Position numbers and translations under genes: made by a program. A DNA stretch of 64,000 nt from Staphylococcus lloydii (GTDB lineage: Bacteria > Bacillota > Bacilli > Staphylococcales > Staphylococcaceae): the NCBI RefSeq assembly GCF_015775975.1, contig NZ_CP064056.1, positions 1,736,001 through 1,800,000 on the forward strand, read 5' to 3'. The notes beneath the pieces are model-generated. The model worked only from the letters and a program-made list of their open reading frames with translations. It had not been told where the DNA came from and did not search any database. Below, one piece after another: positions 7,925 through 17,211 of this stretch. The stretch's first letter is position 1. Each line of letters opens with the position of its first letter.

Positions 7925-9772
7925 TTATTCTTCGTCTTGCATCATTTGTTTAACTCGTTTTGATTCTTTTTCACGCGCAGATTTTTCAAGAATTTTCTTT
8001 CTCAAACGAATACTTTCTGGCGTTACCTCTACTAATTCATCGTCATTAATAAATTGTAGTGCTTCTTCTAAAGTTAATACTCTTGGACGCTTCATAGTAA
8101 CTGTTTGGTCTTTTGTAGCTGAACGTACGTTAGTTTGGTGTTTAACTTTAGTAATATTAACTGTTAAGTCATTATCACGGTTATGTTCACCAACGATCAT
8201 ACCTTCGTATACTTCAGTACCAGGTTCCATAAAGTTAGTACCACGATCTTCTAAACTCATAATCGCGTATGAACTTGCTTGACCTTGGTCCATTGAAACT
8301 AAAGCACCATTTCTTCTTCCACCAATACGACCTTTAATACGTGGTTTAAATTCATCAAATGTATGGTTAATGATACCATAACCACGTGTTTGAGACATAA
8401 ACTCTGTAGTATAGCCGATCATACCACGTGCAGGAACCATAAAGATAATACGTGTTAGGCCATTGTCAGTAGTAACCATGTCTAACATTTCACCTTTACG
8501 TTGGCCTAGAGATTCGATAACTGCACCTGTATATTCTTGAGGTACTTCACATTGAACTCTTTCGAATGGTTCACATGTTACGCCATCGATATCTTTTAAA
8601 ATAACTTGTGGTTTAGAAACTTGTAATTCATATCCTTCACGTCTCATGTTTTCAATAAGGATAGATAAGTGTAATTCACCACGACCAGCAACAATCCAAG
8701 TGTCTGGAGAATCAGTTTGTGTAACTTTTAAAGACACGTCTGTCTCTAATTGTTCATCTAAACGTTCTTGGATTTGACGCGCAGTTACAAAATCACCTTC
8801 ACGACCAGCAAATGGTGAATTGTTAACTTTAAATGTCATTTCTAATGTAGGTTCATCAATACGTAATACAGGTAATGCATCTTGATGATCGTGTGGTGTT
8901 ACAGTTTCACCAACGTTAATGTCTTCCATTCCTGAAACGGCAATAAGGTCACCGGCATGTGCTTCTTGCACTTCCACACGGTTTAAACCAAAGTAACCAA
9001 AGATTTTAGTAACACGGAAGTTTTTCACTGTACCGTCTAATTTAATAAGTGACACATTGTCACCTACACGCATTGTTCCTCTAAATACTCTTCCTACACC
9101 TATACGACCTACATAGTCATTGTAGTCCAACAATGCTACTTGGAATTGTAATGGCTCTTCATGATTGTCTAGTGGGGCTGGAATATAATCGATAATAGAT
9201 TCGTATAATGATTGCATTGTGTCATCTTGTTTATCTGACTCTAAGCTTGCTGTACCATTTACAGCAGAAGCATATACAACAGGGAATTCTAATTGCTCAT
9301 CAGTAGCTTCTAATTCGATAAATAAGTCTAATACTTCGTCTACAACGCCTTCAGGTCTAGCAGAAGGTTTATCAATTTTATTTACAACTACGACTGGTTT
9401 TAAATTTTGTTCCAATGCTTTTTTCAATACGAAACGTGTTTGTGGCATAGTACCTTCGTATGCGTCTACAACAAGTACAACACCATCTACCATTTTCATA
9501 ATACGTTCTACTTCGCCACCAAAGTCAGCGTGCCCTGGTGTATCTAAAATGTTAATTCTTGTGCCTTTGTAATTAACCGCAGTATTTTTCGCTAAAATTG
9601 TAATACCACGTTCTCTTTCTAAATCGTTTGAATCCATCGCTCTTTCATCTACATGTTCATTTTCACGGAACATGCCTGATTGCTTTAATAATTCATCTAC
9701 TAAAGTCGTTTTACCATGGTCAACGTGAGCGATGATTGCTATATTTCGAACATCTTCTCTTAAATTAGTCAT
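7925..9772 (-). CDS. typA: Ribosome-binding GTPase TypA/BipA
   Basis: Translational GTPase related to EF-G and LepA that binds the 70S ribosome and is needed for growth under stress and low temperature. The 615-residue length is typical. G1 is AHVDHGKTTL (15-24), G2 lies in the RGITILAKN region, G3 is DTPGHADFGGE near 76-86, G4 is NKIDKPSARPEGV; domain II and the TypA-specific C-terminal region (GRIGGRRNGALVSMDQGQA) follow. ATG start behind AAAGGAAA. Monocistronic, diverging from a small membrane-protein gene. Confidence 0.96.
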   Translation of the reverse strand: MTNLREDVRNIAIIAHVDHGKTTLVDELLKQSGMFRENEHVDERAMDSNDLERERGITILAKNTAVNYKGTRINILDTPGHADFGGEVERIMKMVDGVVLVVDAYEGTMPQTRFVLKKALEQNLKPVVVVNKIDKPSARPEGVVDEVLDLFIELEATDEQLEFPVVYASAVNGTASLESDKQDDTMQSLYESIIDYIPAPLDNHEEPLQFQVALLDYNDYVGRIGVGRVFRGTMRVGDNVSLIKLDGTVKNFRVTKIFGYFGLNRVEVQEAHAGDLIAVSGMEDINVGETVTPHDHQDALPVLRIDEPTLEMTFKVNNSPFAGREGDFVTARQIQERLDEQLETDVSLKVTQTDSPDTWIVAGRGELHLSILIENMRREGYELQVSKPQVILKDIDGVTCEPFERVQCEVPQEYTGAVIESLGQRKGEMLDMVTTDNGLTRIIFMVPARGMIGYTTEFMSQTRGYGIINHTFDEFKPRIKGRIGGRRNGALVSMDQGQASSYAIMSLEDRGTNFMEPGTEVYEGMIVGEHNRDNDLTVNITKVKHQTNVRSATKDQTVTMKRPRVLTLEEALQFINDDELVEVTPESIRLRKKILEKSAREKESKRVKQMMQDEE

Positions 9773-9869
9773 TCAATAATTTCCTTTCTCGAGTAAATTC
9801 CCACTTTTAATTGCAACTTAATTATTATATCATATAATTGATTAAAGAAAACAAAAAGGTGTGGTAGGG

Positions 9870-10061
9870 ATGCAACAAAAAAAATCAAAAGCTATATTTT
9901 GGGTACTCGCAGTAGTAGCCATCATATTCTTATTATTATTTAGTTTTAGTCTAGCAGCTACAAATGTTCCATTGATGATTTTAACACTTATATTGTTCAT
10001 TGCAACATTTGGCGTTGGTTTCACTTTAAAAAAGAAATATCGTGAAAACGGCTGGCTATAA
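9870..10061 (+). CDS. Small membrane protein, YlaF-like (DUF5325)
   Basis: A 63-residue protein with two hydrophobic helices (about residues 9-29 and 34-51), a lysine-rich start and a basic tail (KKKYREN), as expected of a hairpin inner-membrane protein. Bacillus ylaF sits beside the typA homologue ylaG and codes for a protein of this size, which is the basis for the label. The ATG at 9870 has AAAGGTG eight bases upstream; the GTG at 9861 in the same frame is part of that ribosome site. Function unknown. Confidence 0.7.
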   Translation: MQQKKSKAIFWVLAVVAIIFLLLFSFSLAATNVPLMILTLILFIATFGVGFTLKKKYRENGWL

Positions 10062-10108
10062 TGATTTAATGTGAATACTTGTCTATCAAGCTTAATTCAC
10101 TCGATTAT

Positions 10109-10150
10109 TAAAAAAACTAATCCCTGTATTATTAGGGATTAGTTTTTTTA
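10109..10150. terminator. Bidirectional terminator between the ylaF-like gene and suhB
   Basis: Stem AAAAAACTAATCCCT / AGGGATTAGTTTTTT with an eight-base loop and T-runs on both strands; serves both converging genes. Confidence 0.85.
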
Positions 10151-10168
10151 ATTGTATAAACATATAGA

Positions 10169-10981
10169 TTATTTGAATCGTTCGTGAAGTGCTATTAAAG
10201 TTTCTTTATAGTTATTTAAATAATTATGAATTAAATTATCATGTAAACTGGCATTGGCTACAATTACCGAATTGGGATGTAAAATAGACAACGGCTCCCC
10301 TAACATATTTGTAGCTTTTCCATTAACTTCATTTAAGATGACCATCCCACCTGCAAAGTCCCACGGTTGTAATCTAGGTGTCACGTAGGCACCTAACTTA
10401 CCTGTCGCGACATAAACTATTTCTAACGCTGCAGAACCGTAAGCTCTTGCACTTCTTGAGTCTTCAACGATTGGCTGTAACATAGCCCCTAATTTAGGTT
10501 TAGTTAACCAGTTAGGATTAATACCGATAATACTTTTCTCTAATGTATCTTCTGTTAAAGTTGGTAATAAGCGCTCATTTTCATACGCACCCTCACCTGC
10601 CTTACAATGGTATAACACGTTATTGATGACATCGTATACAAATCCAGCATAAGGTTCTCCGTCTTTAAAAATACCAACGGAAATCGCGAAGTTTTCCTGT
10701 TGATGCACAAAATTTAAAGTACCATCGATTGGATCCACAACCCATACAACACCATTTGTTTCCGACACATCATGTCCATGCCCTTCTTCTCCGATGACGG
10801 CATGATTTGGATAAGTTTCTTTTATATTATCAAACAGAAATTTTTCTGTTGCTTTATCTACATTCGTGACTAAATCGTTTGGGTTTGATTTAGTTTCAAT
10901 TTCAATTTCTTGTTGCATAATTTTGGTAACATTATTACCCGCTTCTAATATAAGACCTTTTGCAAACTCATATACAGTCAT
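10169..10981 (-). CDS. suhB: Inositol-monophosphatase family phosphatase
   Basis: Mg2+-dependent phosphatase of the IMPase/SuhB fold, 270 residues, the family length. The metal-binding motifs are present: GEEGHG near residue 66 and WVVDPIDGTLNF near 80-91, plus the C-terminal QPWDFAGGMVILNE motif. True substrate in staphylococci is not clear from sequence; inositol-1-phosphate, sugar phosphates or NADP-type substrates are all possible in this family. ATG start behind AGGAGATGA. Single gene, converging on the ylaF-like gene. Confidence 0.88.
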   Translation of the reverse strand: MTVYEFAKGLILEAGNNVTKIMQQEIEIETKSNPNDLVTNVDKATEKFLFDNIKETYPNHAVIGEEGHGHDVSETNGVVWVVDPIDGTLNFVHQQENFAISVGIFKDGEPYAGFVYDVINNVLYHCKAGEGAYENERLLPTLTEDTLEKSIIGINPNWLTKPKLGAMLQPIVEDSRSARAYGSAALEIVYVATGKLGAYVTPRLQPWDFAGGMVILNEVNGKATNMLGEPLSILHPNSVIVANASLHDNLIHNYLNNYKETLIALHERFK

Positions 10982-11183
10982 TAAATCATCTCCTAGCTTA
11001 AATTGTATTATACATTAAAAACTTCTATAAAAAATGTCATATGCATAGAAAAAGTAAAATAAAATTTTTTCTACTTTATTTAAAATAAAAAATTGCGTTA
11101 CATATAAAGCTAAGGCAATGTTTCTAAAGAATGAATATGCTACAATATCAACAACTAAAGTTATAATTACGTTGGAGGTTAAG

Positions 11184-11795
11184 ATGACTAAATATATTTT
11201 TAAACCTAAAGATTTTAAAGCATTTACAGTACCAGGGTTAGACGATAGAATGGCAGCACTTGAAGAACATGTGCGTCCACAATTAAATAACTTAGGTGAT
11301 TATTTTGCCCAATATTTAGAAACTCAAACTGGTGAAGTTTTCTATCCGCATGTAGCAAAACATGCGAGAAGAAGTGTTAACCCACCTAAAGACACTTGGG
11401 TAGCTTTTGCAACTAATAAACGCGGCTATAAAATGCAACCACATTTTCAAATAGGATTATTTGAAGAACAATTATTTGTGATGTATGGCGTTATGCATGA
11501 AGCAAAAGATAAAGCACAACAAGTAAAAGTATTTGAAGATCAATTCGATCAACTTAAAAATCTTCCTACTGATTACAGCGTAAGTTTAGACCATATGAGT
11601 CAAGAAAAAACATTAATAAAAGATATGGATGATTCAAGTATACAAAAAGCAATTGATCGCGTTAAAAACGTTAAAAAAGGCGAATTTTTCGTGGCAAGAA
11701 CATTGCAACCTGGTGCAGATGATTTAAAAAGCGACAAAGCCTTTATCGCATTTTTAGAAGATACATTCTCTCAATTACTTAAATTTTATGCTTAA
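11184..11795 (+). CDS. YktB family protein (UPF0637/DUF1054)
   Basis: Conserved cytoplasmic protein of 203 residues, recognised by overall similarity to the UPF0637 family ([18 protein letters not shown] start, [26 protein letters not shown] core). No catalytic motif or membrane segment is evident and its function is unknown. The ATG at 11184 follows TTGGAGGTTAAG; the reading frame extends 22 codons further upstream but without a ribosome site. Monocistronic. Confidence 0.85.
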   Translation: MTKYIFKPKDFKAFTVPGLDDRMAALEEHVRPQLNNLGDYFAQYLETQTGEVFYPHVAKHARRSVNPPKDTWVAFATNKRGYKMQPHFQIGLFEEQLFVMYGVMHEAKDKAQQVKVFEDQFDQLKNLPTDYSVSLDHMSQEKTLIKDMDDSSIQKAIDRVKNVKKGEFFVARTLQPGADDLKSDKAFIAFLEDTFSQLLKFYA

Positions 11796-11821
11796 TCATA
11801 CTTTTCAATTTAAATAATATT

Positions 11822-11860
11822 AAAAGCAGCTCTGTAATAAATACAGGCTGCTTTTTTAAA
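11822..11860. terminator. Bidirectional terminator
   Basis: AAAAGCAGC / GCTGCTTTTTT with an inner CTGT / ACAG extension separated by a one-base mismatch; T-rich on both strands. Serves yktB and the converging DUF4064 gene. Confidence 0.78.
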
Positions 11861-11879
11861 CAGATAATCACATTTTTAA

Positions 11880-12365
11880 TTAATAAATATATGGATCGTC
11901 TTTTTTCTTATTTAAATCTTGCTCGGGATTCCATTGTTGTTGATTTTGGTTTGTCGCTTTGGACTGAGTTTGCTTAATATTATTGTTATTGTCTTTTTTC
12001 ATAAATAACTTAACAGCAACAATAATCCATAACACCATCGCTACTAAATTAGTAACAAAAAGACTAACAACTGCTGAAATAATAAATAAAACAGCGGCTA
12101 AAACACGATTATTTTTCATTATTAACGTTGCAATAATAGCTAGAATAATTACTACTGCTAAAATGATTGTTTGAATCAGATAGCTCATAAATAATAAATC
12201 TGGCGAGAACGTTTGCCCTTGCGCTTGAGACATTTCGTTAAACACTTTTTTAAATTCTTTAGTGTTTGTGTTTAAAAGTAGCAAACCTAATAACACAATA
12301 AATAAATATAAAATACTTAAACCATTACCAATCCACGCCAATATTTTTTCGGTCTTTCTGTTCAT
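11880..12365 (-). CDS. DUF4064-type small membrane protein
   Basis: A 161-residue protein with about four hydrophobic helices (roughly 10-31, 60-82, 88-103 and 106-122) and a hydrophilic, Gln/Asn-rich C-terminal tail of about 40 residues. Layout and sequence (RKTEKILAWIGNGLSILYLF start) resemble the N-terminal part of the larger protein at 14045-15250 (LTEKVLGWLSWIFLLLL start), so the two look like paralogues on either side of mntH. ATG start behind AAAAGGAGGTAAG. Function unknown. Confidence 0.72.
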   Translation of the reverse strand: MNRKTEKILAWIGNGLSILYLFIVLLGLLLLNTNTKEFKKVFNEMSQAQGQTFSPDLLFMSYLIQTIILAVVIILAIIATLIMKNNRVLAAVLFIISAVVSLFVTNLVAMVLWIIVAVKLFMKKDNNNNIKQTQSKATNQNQQQWNPEQDLNKKKDDPYIY

Positions 12366-12462
12366 AACTTACCTCCTTTTATCCTTATTTATTATTTTAT
12401 CAAAATAACTATATCACCAAAAGACTTGTATAACAAAATAGAATAATTACAAATTATAATTT

Positions 12463-12494
12463 TTAGGTTGACCTAACAATTATTTTTTTATATC
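12463..12494 (+). promoter_or_regulatory. MntR/SirR-type operator and promoter of mntH
   Basis: TTAGGT-TG-ACCTAA at 12463-12476 is a perfect 6-2-6 palindrome of the DtxR/MntR/SirR kind. A candidate -35, TTGACC (12468-12473), lies inside it, with T-rich -10 options at 12489-12496, so a bound repressor would block RNA polymerase. Metal-dependent repression by MntR is inferred from the site and from the gene it precedes. Confidence 0.65.
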
Positions 12495-12530
12495 CTTGAT
12501 TTATTACAAAAATTAGTAAGTGGTGAAATT

Positions 12531-13865
12531 ATGACAGAGAGAAATAATAAAAAAAGCCTAAGTGAAATTAATAATACAGTATCTGTGAATACTGACGGTA
12601 AATTCAGCCGTAAATTATTTTCATTTTTAGGTCCTGGCTTGCTAATTGCAGTCGGTTATATGGATCCAGGAAATTGGATTACATCAATGCAAGGTGGCGC
12701 GCAATTTGGATACATGCTATTGTTCGTCATTTTACTATCGAGTTTGGCTGCTATGTTATTACAAAGTATGGCGGTACGACTTGGTATTGCAACCAATATG
12801 GATTTGGCACAAGCAACTAAACATTATATAAACAAACCCTTAACGTATATTTTTTGGATTATTACCGAATTAGCTATTATTGCAACTGATATAGCAGAGG
12901 TAATTGGTAGTGCAATCGCACTCTACCTACTGTTTGATATTCCGTTACTTGTTGGTTCAATTATTACAGTATTAGATGTATTTTTATTATTATTTATTAT
13001 GCATTTTGGTTTTAGAAAAATTGAAGCTATTGTCGGTACACTTATCTTTACTGTATTAATTATTTTCATATTTGAAGTATATATAGCATCACCATCAGTA
13101 ACACATATGTTAAATGGTTTCATACCACAAACAGACATAATCACGAACCAAGGTGCTTTATATATCGCTTTAGGTATAATTGGTGCGACAATTATGCCAC
13201 ATAATTTATATTTACATTCTTCTATCGTGCAGTCGCGTATGTATGATAGAAATGACGTCAAAGCGAAGAAAAATGCTGTGAAATTCGCAACACTAGATTC
13301 AAATATTCAACTAATCATTGCATTCGTTATTAATTGTCTATTATTAGTACTTGGGGCAGCGTTATTCTACGGAACTAATACTGAACAATTGGGTGGTTTC
13401 TTTGATTTATACCATGCCCTTAAAACCGAGCCTGTACTAGGCGCAACGATGGGTGCGATTATGAGTACATTATTTGCCGTAGCCTTGTTAGCATCAGGAC
13501 AAAATTCCACAATCACTGGTACAATGGCCGGTCAAATTGTCATGGAAGGCTTTATAAATTTAAAAATTCCAAATTGGGCACGTAGATTAATTACACGTGG
13601 TATAGCTATTTTACCAATTATCATTTGTCTTATTGTCTTCAAAAGTAATACAGAAAAAGTAGAACAATTATTAGTGTTCTCACAAGTATTTTTAAGTATC
13701 GCTTTACCATTCTCACTTATACCATTACAACTAGCGACGAATGATAAAAAATTAATGGGCGTATTTAAAAATAAACGCTGGGTAAATATAATTAGCTGGT
13801 GTTTAATTATAATTTTAAGCATTCTAAACGTTTATTTAATCGTCCAAACATTTCAAGAATTATAA
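12531..13865 (+). CDS. mntH: Nramp-family Mn2+/divalent metal transporter
   Basis: Proton-coupled importer of Mn2+ (and Fe2+) in the cytoplasmic membrane. The 444-residue protein has about eleven hydrophobic helices and both metal-site motifs: DPGNW at 45-49 in helix 1 and [10 protein letters not shown] near 217 in helix 6. The ATG at 12531 follows AAGTGGTG. A DtxR-type palindrome overlaps its candidate promoter, in line with manganese repression. It lies between two DUF4064 genes on the opposite strand. Confidence 0.96.
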   Translation: MTERNNKKSLSEINNTVSVNTDGKFSRKLFSFLGPGLLIAVGYMDPGNWITSMQGGAQFGYMLLFVILLSSLAAMLLQSMAVRLGIATNMDLAQATKHYINKPLTYIFWIITELAIIATDIAEVIGSAIALYLLFDIPLLVGSIITVLDVFLLLFIMHFGFRKIEAIVGTLIFTVLIIFIFEVYIASPSVTHMLNGFIPQTDIITNQGALYIALGIIGATIMPHNLYLHSSIVQSRMYDRNDVKAKKNAVKFATLDSNIQLIIAFVINCLLLVLGAALFYGTNTEQLGGFFDLYHALKTEPVLGATMGAIMSTLFAVALLASGQNSTITGTMAGQIVMEGFINLKIPNWARRLITRGIAILPIIICLIVFKSNTEKVEQLLVFSQVFLSIALPFSLIPLQLATNDKKLMGVFKNKRWVNIISWCLIIILSILNVYLIVQTFQEL

Positions 13866-13904
13866 ACTATTTAAATACTTGGAACATCAACGTCATTATC
13901 AAAT

Positions 13905-13945
13905 CAAGAGAGCTAACCCTATTATGGGTTAGCTCTCTTATTAAT
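13905..13945 (+). terminator. Terminator of mntH
   Basis: Stem GAGAGCTAACCC / GGGTTAGCTCTC, six-base loop, followed by TTATTAATTT; weaker T-run than its neighbours. Confidence 0.7.
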
Positions 13946-13995
13946 TTGAAGTGTTTCGAATTTGCCCAACTTAAACAAATGTTCATTAAAAAAAT

Positions 13996-14025
13996 AAACG
14001 TCAATTTCAATTGAAATTGACGTTT
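13996..14025. terminator. Repeated hairpin element, copy 1
   Basis: A 30-base perfect palindrome with arms AAACGTCAATTTCAA / TTGAAATTGACGTTT and essentially no loop. It lies 20 bases past the end of the DUF4064/AuxB-like gene. The same AAACGTCAATTTC arm recurs at 42075 and 54461, always at gene ends. Confidence 0.65.
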
Positions 14026-14044
14026 ACGCTTTAATCGCAATGTT

Positions 14045-15250
14045 TTATTTCTCTTTGTCGTCTGTAGTTGTATTCTCTTCGTTGTCAGAAGTTTTGTCTG
14101 TAACTTCCTTTTCTGTCTCTACGTCATCATGAGATGTCATTTTCTTACGTTCTTCATAATTCATACGACGTTGGTTTACAGCACTCGGTTGTTGTTTACG
14201 TTTTTCTTTCATGCGTTTTTTAAGTTCTTTTTTCTCTTGCTTGATTCTTGATTTTTCTTCGGCGCGTTCGTGTTTAAGACGTTCTTTTTCTTCGGCTTCT
14301 TCTAACTTACGTCGAGCCTCTTCTTCTTCTTGTTGTTGACGTTCTGCTTCTTGGCGCTCTAGCTCTTCTTGAGATGGTCCACGTTGGTAAGCCGCTTCCG
14401 CATTTTCATCTTCTTGAGGCATTTCATCTTCTGCTTGCTTTTTATTTTTATAATTATATTTAGCCTGTCTTGAAAGAACTTGTGGCTCTTCCTCAGCATT
14501 AGGATCACCATTTACTTGTCTTGCTACCTCAGAACTATAACCGCCTCTACGCAATGAATTATAATCTTTAGCTTCTTCTTCATCTGAAGATGTACTTTGT
14601 TGATTATCTATAGTACTATCATCAGCATTTCTACGCATTGTACTTGGCTCATCAGCTGGTTGATAATGACTTGTTTCTTGATTACTTTTACGTTGTCTAT
14701 AGTCATTTTGTGCTGGTTCTCTATCATAACCATATTTAGCTTGAGCATCTCTATCATAATATCCATTGTCATAATATGCAGGTATTGTTTCAACCTTATC
14801 TTTTCTTGCAAACATCATAATAGCTACTATGATGAATAATACAGGAATGATTAATGGAACAAATAATACCATTAAAGGTAAAGTAACAATGGTAGCAATT
14901 AAGAATAAGAATCCTGATAAAATTCTAATATTCATTGAAATTAGGGCTAAAAACGAAATTAATAAACAGATTATTAAATATACAATAATCGCCCATACTC
15001 CATTTTGTAACCAAATAACTGCTTGTGTTGTGTTTAAATTGTTATTGGCAAAAATTTGTTGTGCAAATTCATTCGCATTCAATGAACTCTCAAGTTTTTG
15101 AATTGATGTATCACTACTAAATGATACGAGCGCGATAAACATTGTTGCGACGGTTAAAAGTAGTAGAAAAATCCAACTTAACCATCCAAGTACTTTTTCT
15201 GTTAATCGACTTACAGGACGTTTAACTTGCGTAAATTGCTCTCCTGACAT
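14045..15250 (-). CDS. auxB: DUF4064 membrane protein with charged tail, likely AuxB
   Basis: A 401-residue protein: about four hydrophobic helices in residues 20-150, then a long acidic, Gln-rich and finally Glu/Arg/Lys-rich cytoplasmic tail (EEEARRKLEEAEEKERLKHE region near 300-360) predicted as coiled coil. I assign AuxB because S. aureus auxB (SAUSA300_1003, as I recall) lies directly beside potD in this order; AuxB is reported to stabilise lipoteichoic acid and support beta-lactam resistance. ATG at 15248-15250 follows AAGGAG; the frame runs ten codons further up without a ribosome site. It follows potD by 73 bases with no clear terminator, so readthrough is possible. Confidence 0.65.
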   Translation of the reverse strand: MSGEQFTQVKRPVSRLTEKVLGWLSWIFLLLLTVATMFIALVSFSSDTSIQKLESSLNANEFAQQIFANNNLNTTQAVIWLQNGVWAIIVYLIICLLISFLALISMNIRILSGFLFLIATIVTLPLMVLFVPLIIPVLFIIVAIMMFARKDKVETIPAYYDNGYYDRDAQAKYGYDREPAQNDYRQRKSNQETSHYQPADEPSTMRRNADDSTIDNQQSTSSDEEEAKDYNSLRRGGYSSEVARQVNGDPNAEEEPQVLSRQAKYNYKNKKQAEDEMPQEDENAEAAYQRGPSQEELERQEAERQQQEEEEARRKLEEAEEKERLKHERAEEKSRIKQEKKELKKRMKEKRKQQPSAVNQRRMNYEERKKMTSHDDVETEKEVTDKTSDNEENTTTDDKEK

Positions 15251-15323
15251 GTACTTACAACTCCTTATATTACTAGTCAACCCATTATATCGAACTATAG
15301 CAAAAATAACTACTAACTGTCAT

Positions 15324-16397
15324 CTATTTTAATGACATTTTAAAGTTTAAAAATCTTTCGTTATAATCACTTAACGTTTTCTTACCTAAATCTTGATAAA
15401 CTTCTAATTTGTGTTGTTCTTTTTTGGATGGATAGAATCGTTTATCGTTTTTAATATCGTCTGGTAATTTATTTCTAGCTGCTTTATTCGGTGTTGCATA
15501 TCCAACCCATTCAGTATTTTGTTTGTTATTGCGCTCATTCAATAAGAAATTCATAAATTTATAAGCGCCTTCTTTATTTTGAGCTGTCTTAGGAATAACC
15601 ATATTATCAAACCATAGATTAGATCCCTCTTTAGGTACTACGTAATCAAATTCATTACTATCTTGAACAATTGGTGCAGCCACACCACTCCATACAACAG
15701 CTATGTTAGCTTCATGTTGTTCTAACATCATTGTTATTTCATCTCCAACGACACCTTTAATTTGTGGCGCTAAATGTGTTAAATCTTGTTGTGCTTCATT
15801 TAGATGTTGTGGGTTTTTATCGTTCAAACTATAACCTAATTTATTAAGTGACAGACCCATAATTTCTCGAGCCCCATCTACTAATAGTATATCATTTGCA
15901 TACTTTTTCTTGTAAAGACTTTGCCAAGAACTAAAATCATCGTGGGGATATACTTTTTTGTTATAGACGATACCTACCGTTCCAAAAAAGTATGGTACAG
16001 AATATTTATTATTTCTATCAAAAGGCATATCCAAATAATTGCTATCTAAGTTTTTCATATTGGGTATCTTTTTGTGATCAAGTGGTAACAATAAATTTTG
16101 TCTTTTCATTTTTTGAACGGTGTATTCACTTGGAAAAGCAACATCGTAGTTAGTACCACCGTTACGAATTTTTGCTTCCATAGCTTCATTTGAATCAAAA
16201 GTTTCATATACTACTTTAATGCCCGTTTCTTTTTCAAACTTTTTAATAAGCGCTGGGTCGATATATTCACCCCAGTTATAGACATTAATCTTTTCGCCAC
16301 TCTTTGATTTATCTTTCGCAGTAAATTTATGACTAATGTATAAGCATAGCAAGCCAATTACGATAGCGACAATAACTAATTGTAATACACGTTTCAT
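15324..16397 (-). CDS. potD: Spermidine/putrescine-binding protein
   Basis: Extracellular solute-binding component of the polyamine ABC importer, 357 residues. A hydrophobic N-terminal segment (about 4-24) anchors it; there is a cysteine in it (LLCLY) but no convincing lipobox, so it may be an anchored rather than a lipidated protein. INVYNWGEYIDPALIKKFEKETG begins the mature fold and is the classic PotD/PotF start; residues of the polyamine pocket such as the W-S-G-V-A-A run lie in the middle. Last gene of xre-potABCD; its ATG overlaps the potC stop by one base. Confidence 0.93.
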   Translation of the reverse strand: MKRVLQLVIVAIVIGLLCLYISHKFTAKDKSKSGEKINVYNWGEYIDPALIKKFEKETGIKVVYETFDSNEAMEAKIRNGGTNYDVAFPSEYTVQKMKRQNLLLPLDHKKIPNMKNLDSNYLDMPFDRNNKYSVPYFFGTVGIVYNKKVYPHDDFSSWQSLYKKKYANDILLVDGAREIMGLSLNKLGYSLNDKNPQHLNEAQQDLTHLAPQIKGVVGDEITMMLEQHEANIAVVWSGVAAPIVQDSNEFDYVVPKEGSNLWFDNMVIPKTAQNKEGAYKFMNFLLNERNNKQNTEWVGYATPNKAARNKLPDDIKNDKRFYPSKKEQHKLEVYQDLGKKTLSDYNERFLNFKMSLK

Positions 16398-17206
16398 TAT
16401 TGTACACCTCGCTTACTCTGTTGTTTGCGTTTTATCATATGTTGAACAACATAGTATCCAACGACACCTATTAAAATGACGACAAATAACAATGTCGAAA
16501 TAGCGTTTATCTCCATGCTTATCCCTTTTCTAGCCATAGCATAAACTTCAACGGATAATACACTGAATCCATTTCCCGTTACGAAGAAACTCACTGTAAA
16601 ATCATCTAATGAATATGTTAATGCCATAAAGAAACCACCTAAAATGCCTGGTAATAATTGTGGCAACATAATGTTGCTTAATACTTGGTACTCATTAGCA
16701 CCTAAATCACGAGCCGCATGAAGCATGTTGTCGTTCATTTCATAAAGCCTTGGTAATACAATAATAACCACAATAGGTATACAGAATGCAATATGAGAGA
16801 CCAACACGGTCGTGAATCCCAGACCTAAGCCTGTAATATGACCGATAGCTGTGAACATAATTAAAAATGAAGCACCTATAACTACGTCAGATGACACCAT
16901 TAACACATTATTTAGCGTTAACAATGAGACCTTCATCTTTTTGTTTCGTAAATGATAAAGTGCTATAGCACCCATAGTTCCTATTACTGTTGATACCGAT
17001 GCAGCAATTAATGCAACTGCTATCGTATTAAAAATAACCGACATCAATCTATCATTTTGAAATAATGATTTATAATGTTCTAACGTAAAACCATCGAAAT
17101 GAATCATATTCCCAGCTGAATTAAAAGAATAAATCATCAGAAAAATAATTGGAGCATATAATAATGCAACTAAAATACCTATATACAATTTGCCATACCA
17201 TTTCAT
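16397..17206 (-). CDS. potC: Polyamine ABC transporter permease PotC
   Basis: Inner-membrane permease of the PotABCD importer, about 269 residues with six hydrophobic helices. The permease EAA-type loop that contacts PotA reads AARDLGANEYQVLSNIMLPQLLPGI. I chose ATG at 17204-17206 because AGGGTGA lies five to six bases ahead; GTG at 17213-17215 in the same frame would overlap the potB stop by GTGA and add three residues, and cannot be excluded. The gene is translationally linked to potB and potD. Confidence 0.93.
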   Translation of the reverse strand: MKWYGKLYIGILVALLYAPIIFLMIYSFNSAGNMIHFDGFTLEHYKSLFQNDRLMSVIFNTIAVALIAASVSTVIGTMGAIALYHLRNKKMKVSLLTLNNVLMVSSDVVIGASFLIMFTAIGHITGLGLGFTTVLVSHIAFCIPIVVIIVLPRLYEMNDNMLHAARDLGANEYQVLSNIMLPQLLPGILGGFFMALTYSLDDFTVSFFVTGNGFSVLSVEVYAMARKGISMEINAISTLLFVVILIGVVGYYVVQHMIKRKQQSKRGVQ

Positions 17207-17211
17207 TTGAT

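Noticed and set aside
9219..9572. 117-codon plus-strand frame within typA
   Set aside because: Lies wholly inside the conserved GTPase coding region and has no similarity or ribosome site that I can see.
13799..14014. 71-codon frame overlapping the end of mntH
   Set aside because: Crosses the mntH terminator and the palindrome; its sequence reflects those elements rather than a protein.
14597..15101. Open frames on the plus strand inside the auxB-like gene
   Set aside because: Hydrophobic low-complexity shadows of a charged coding sequence on the minus strand; no ribosome sites.
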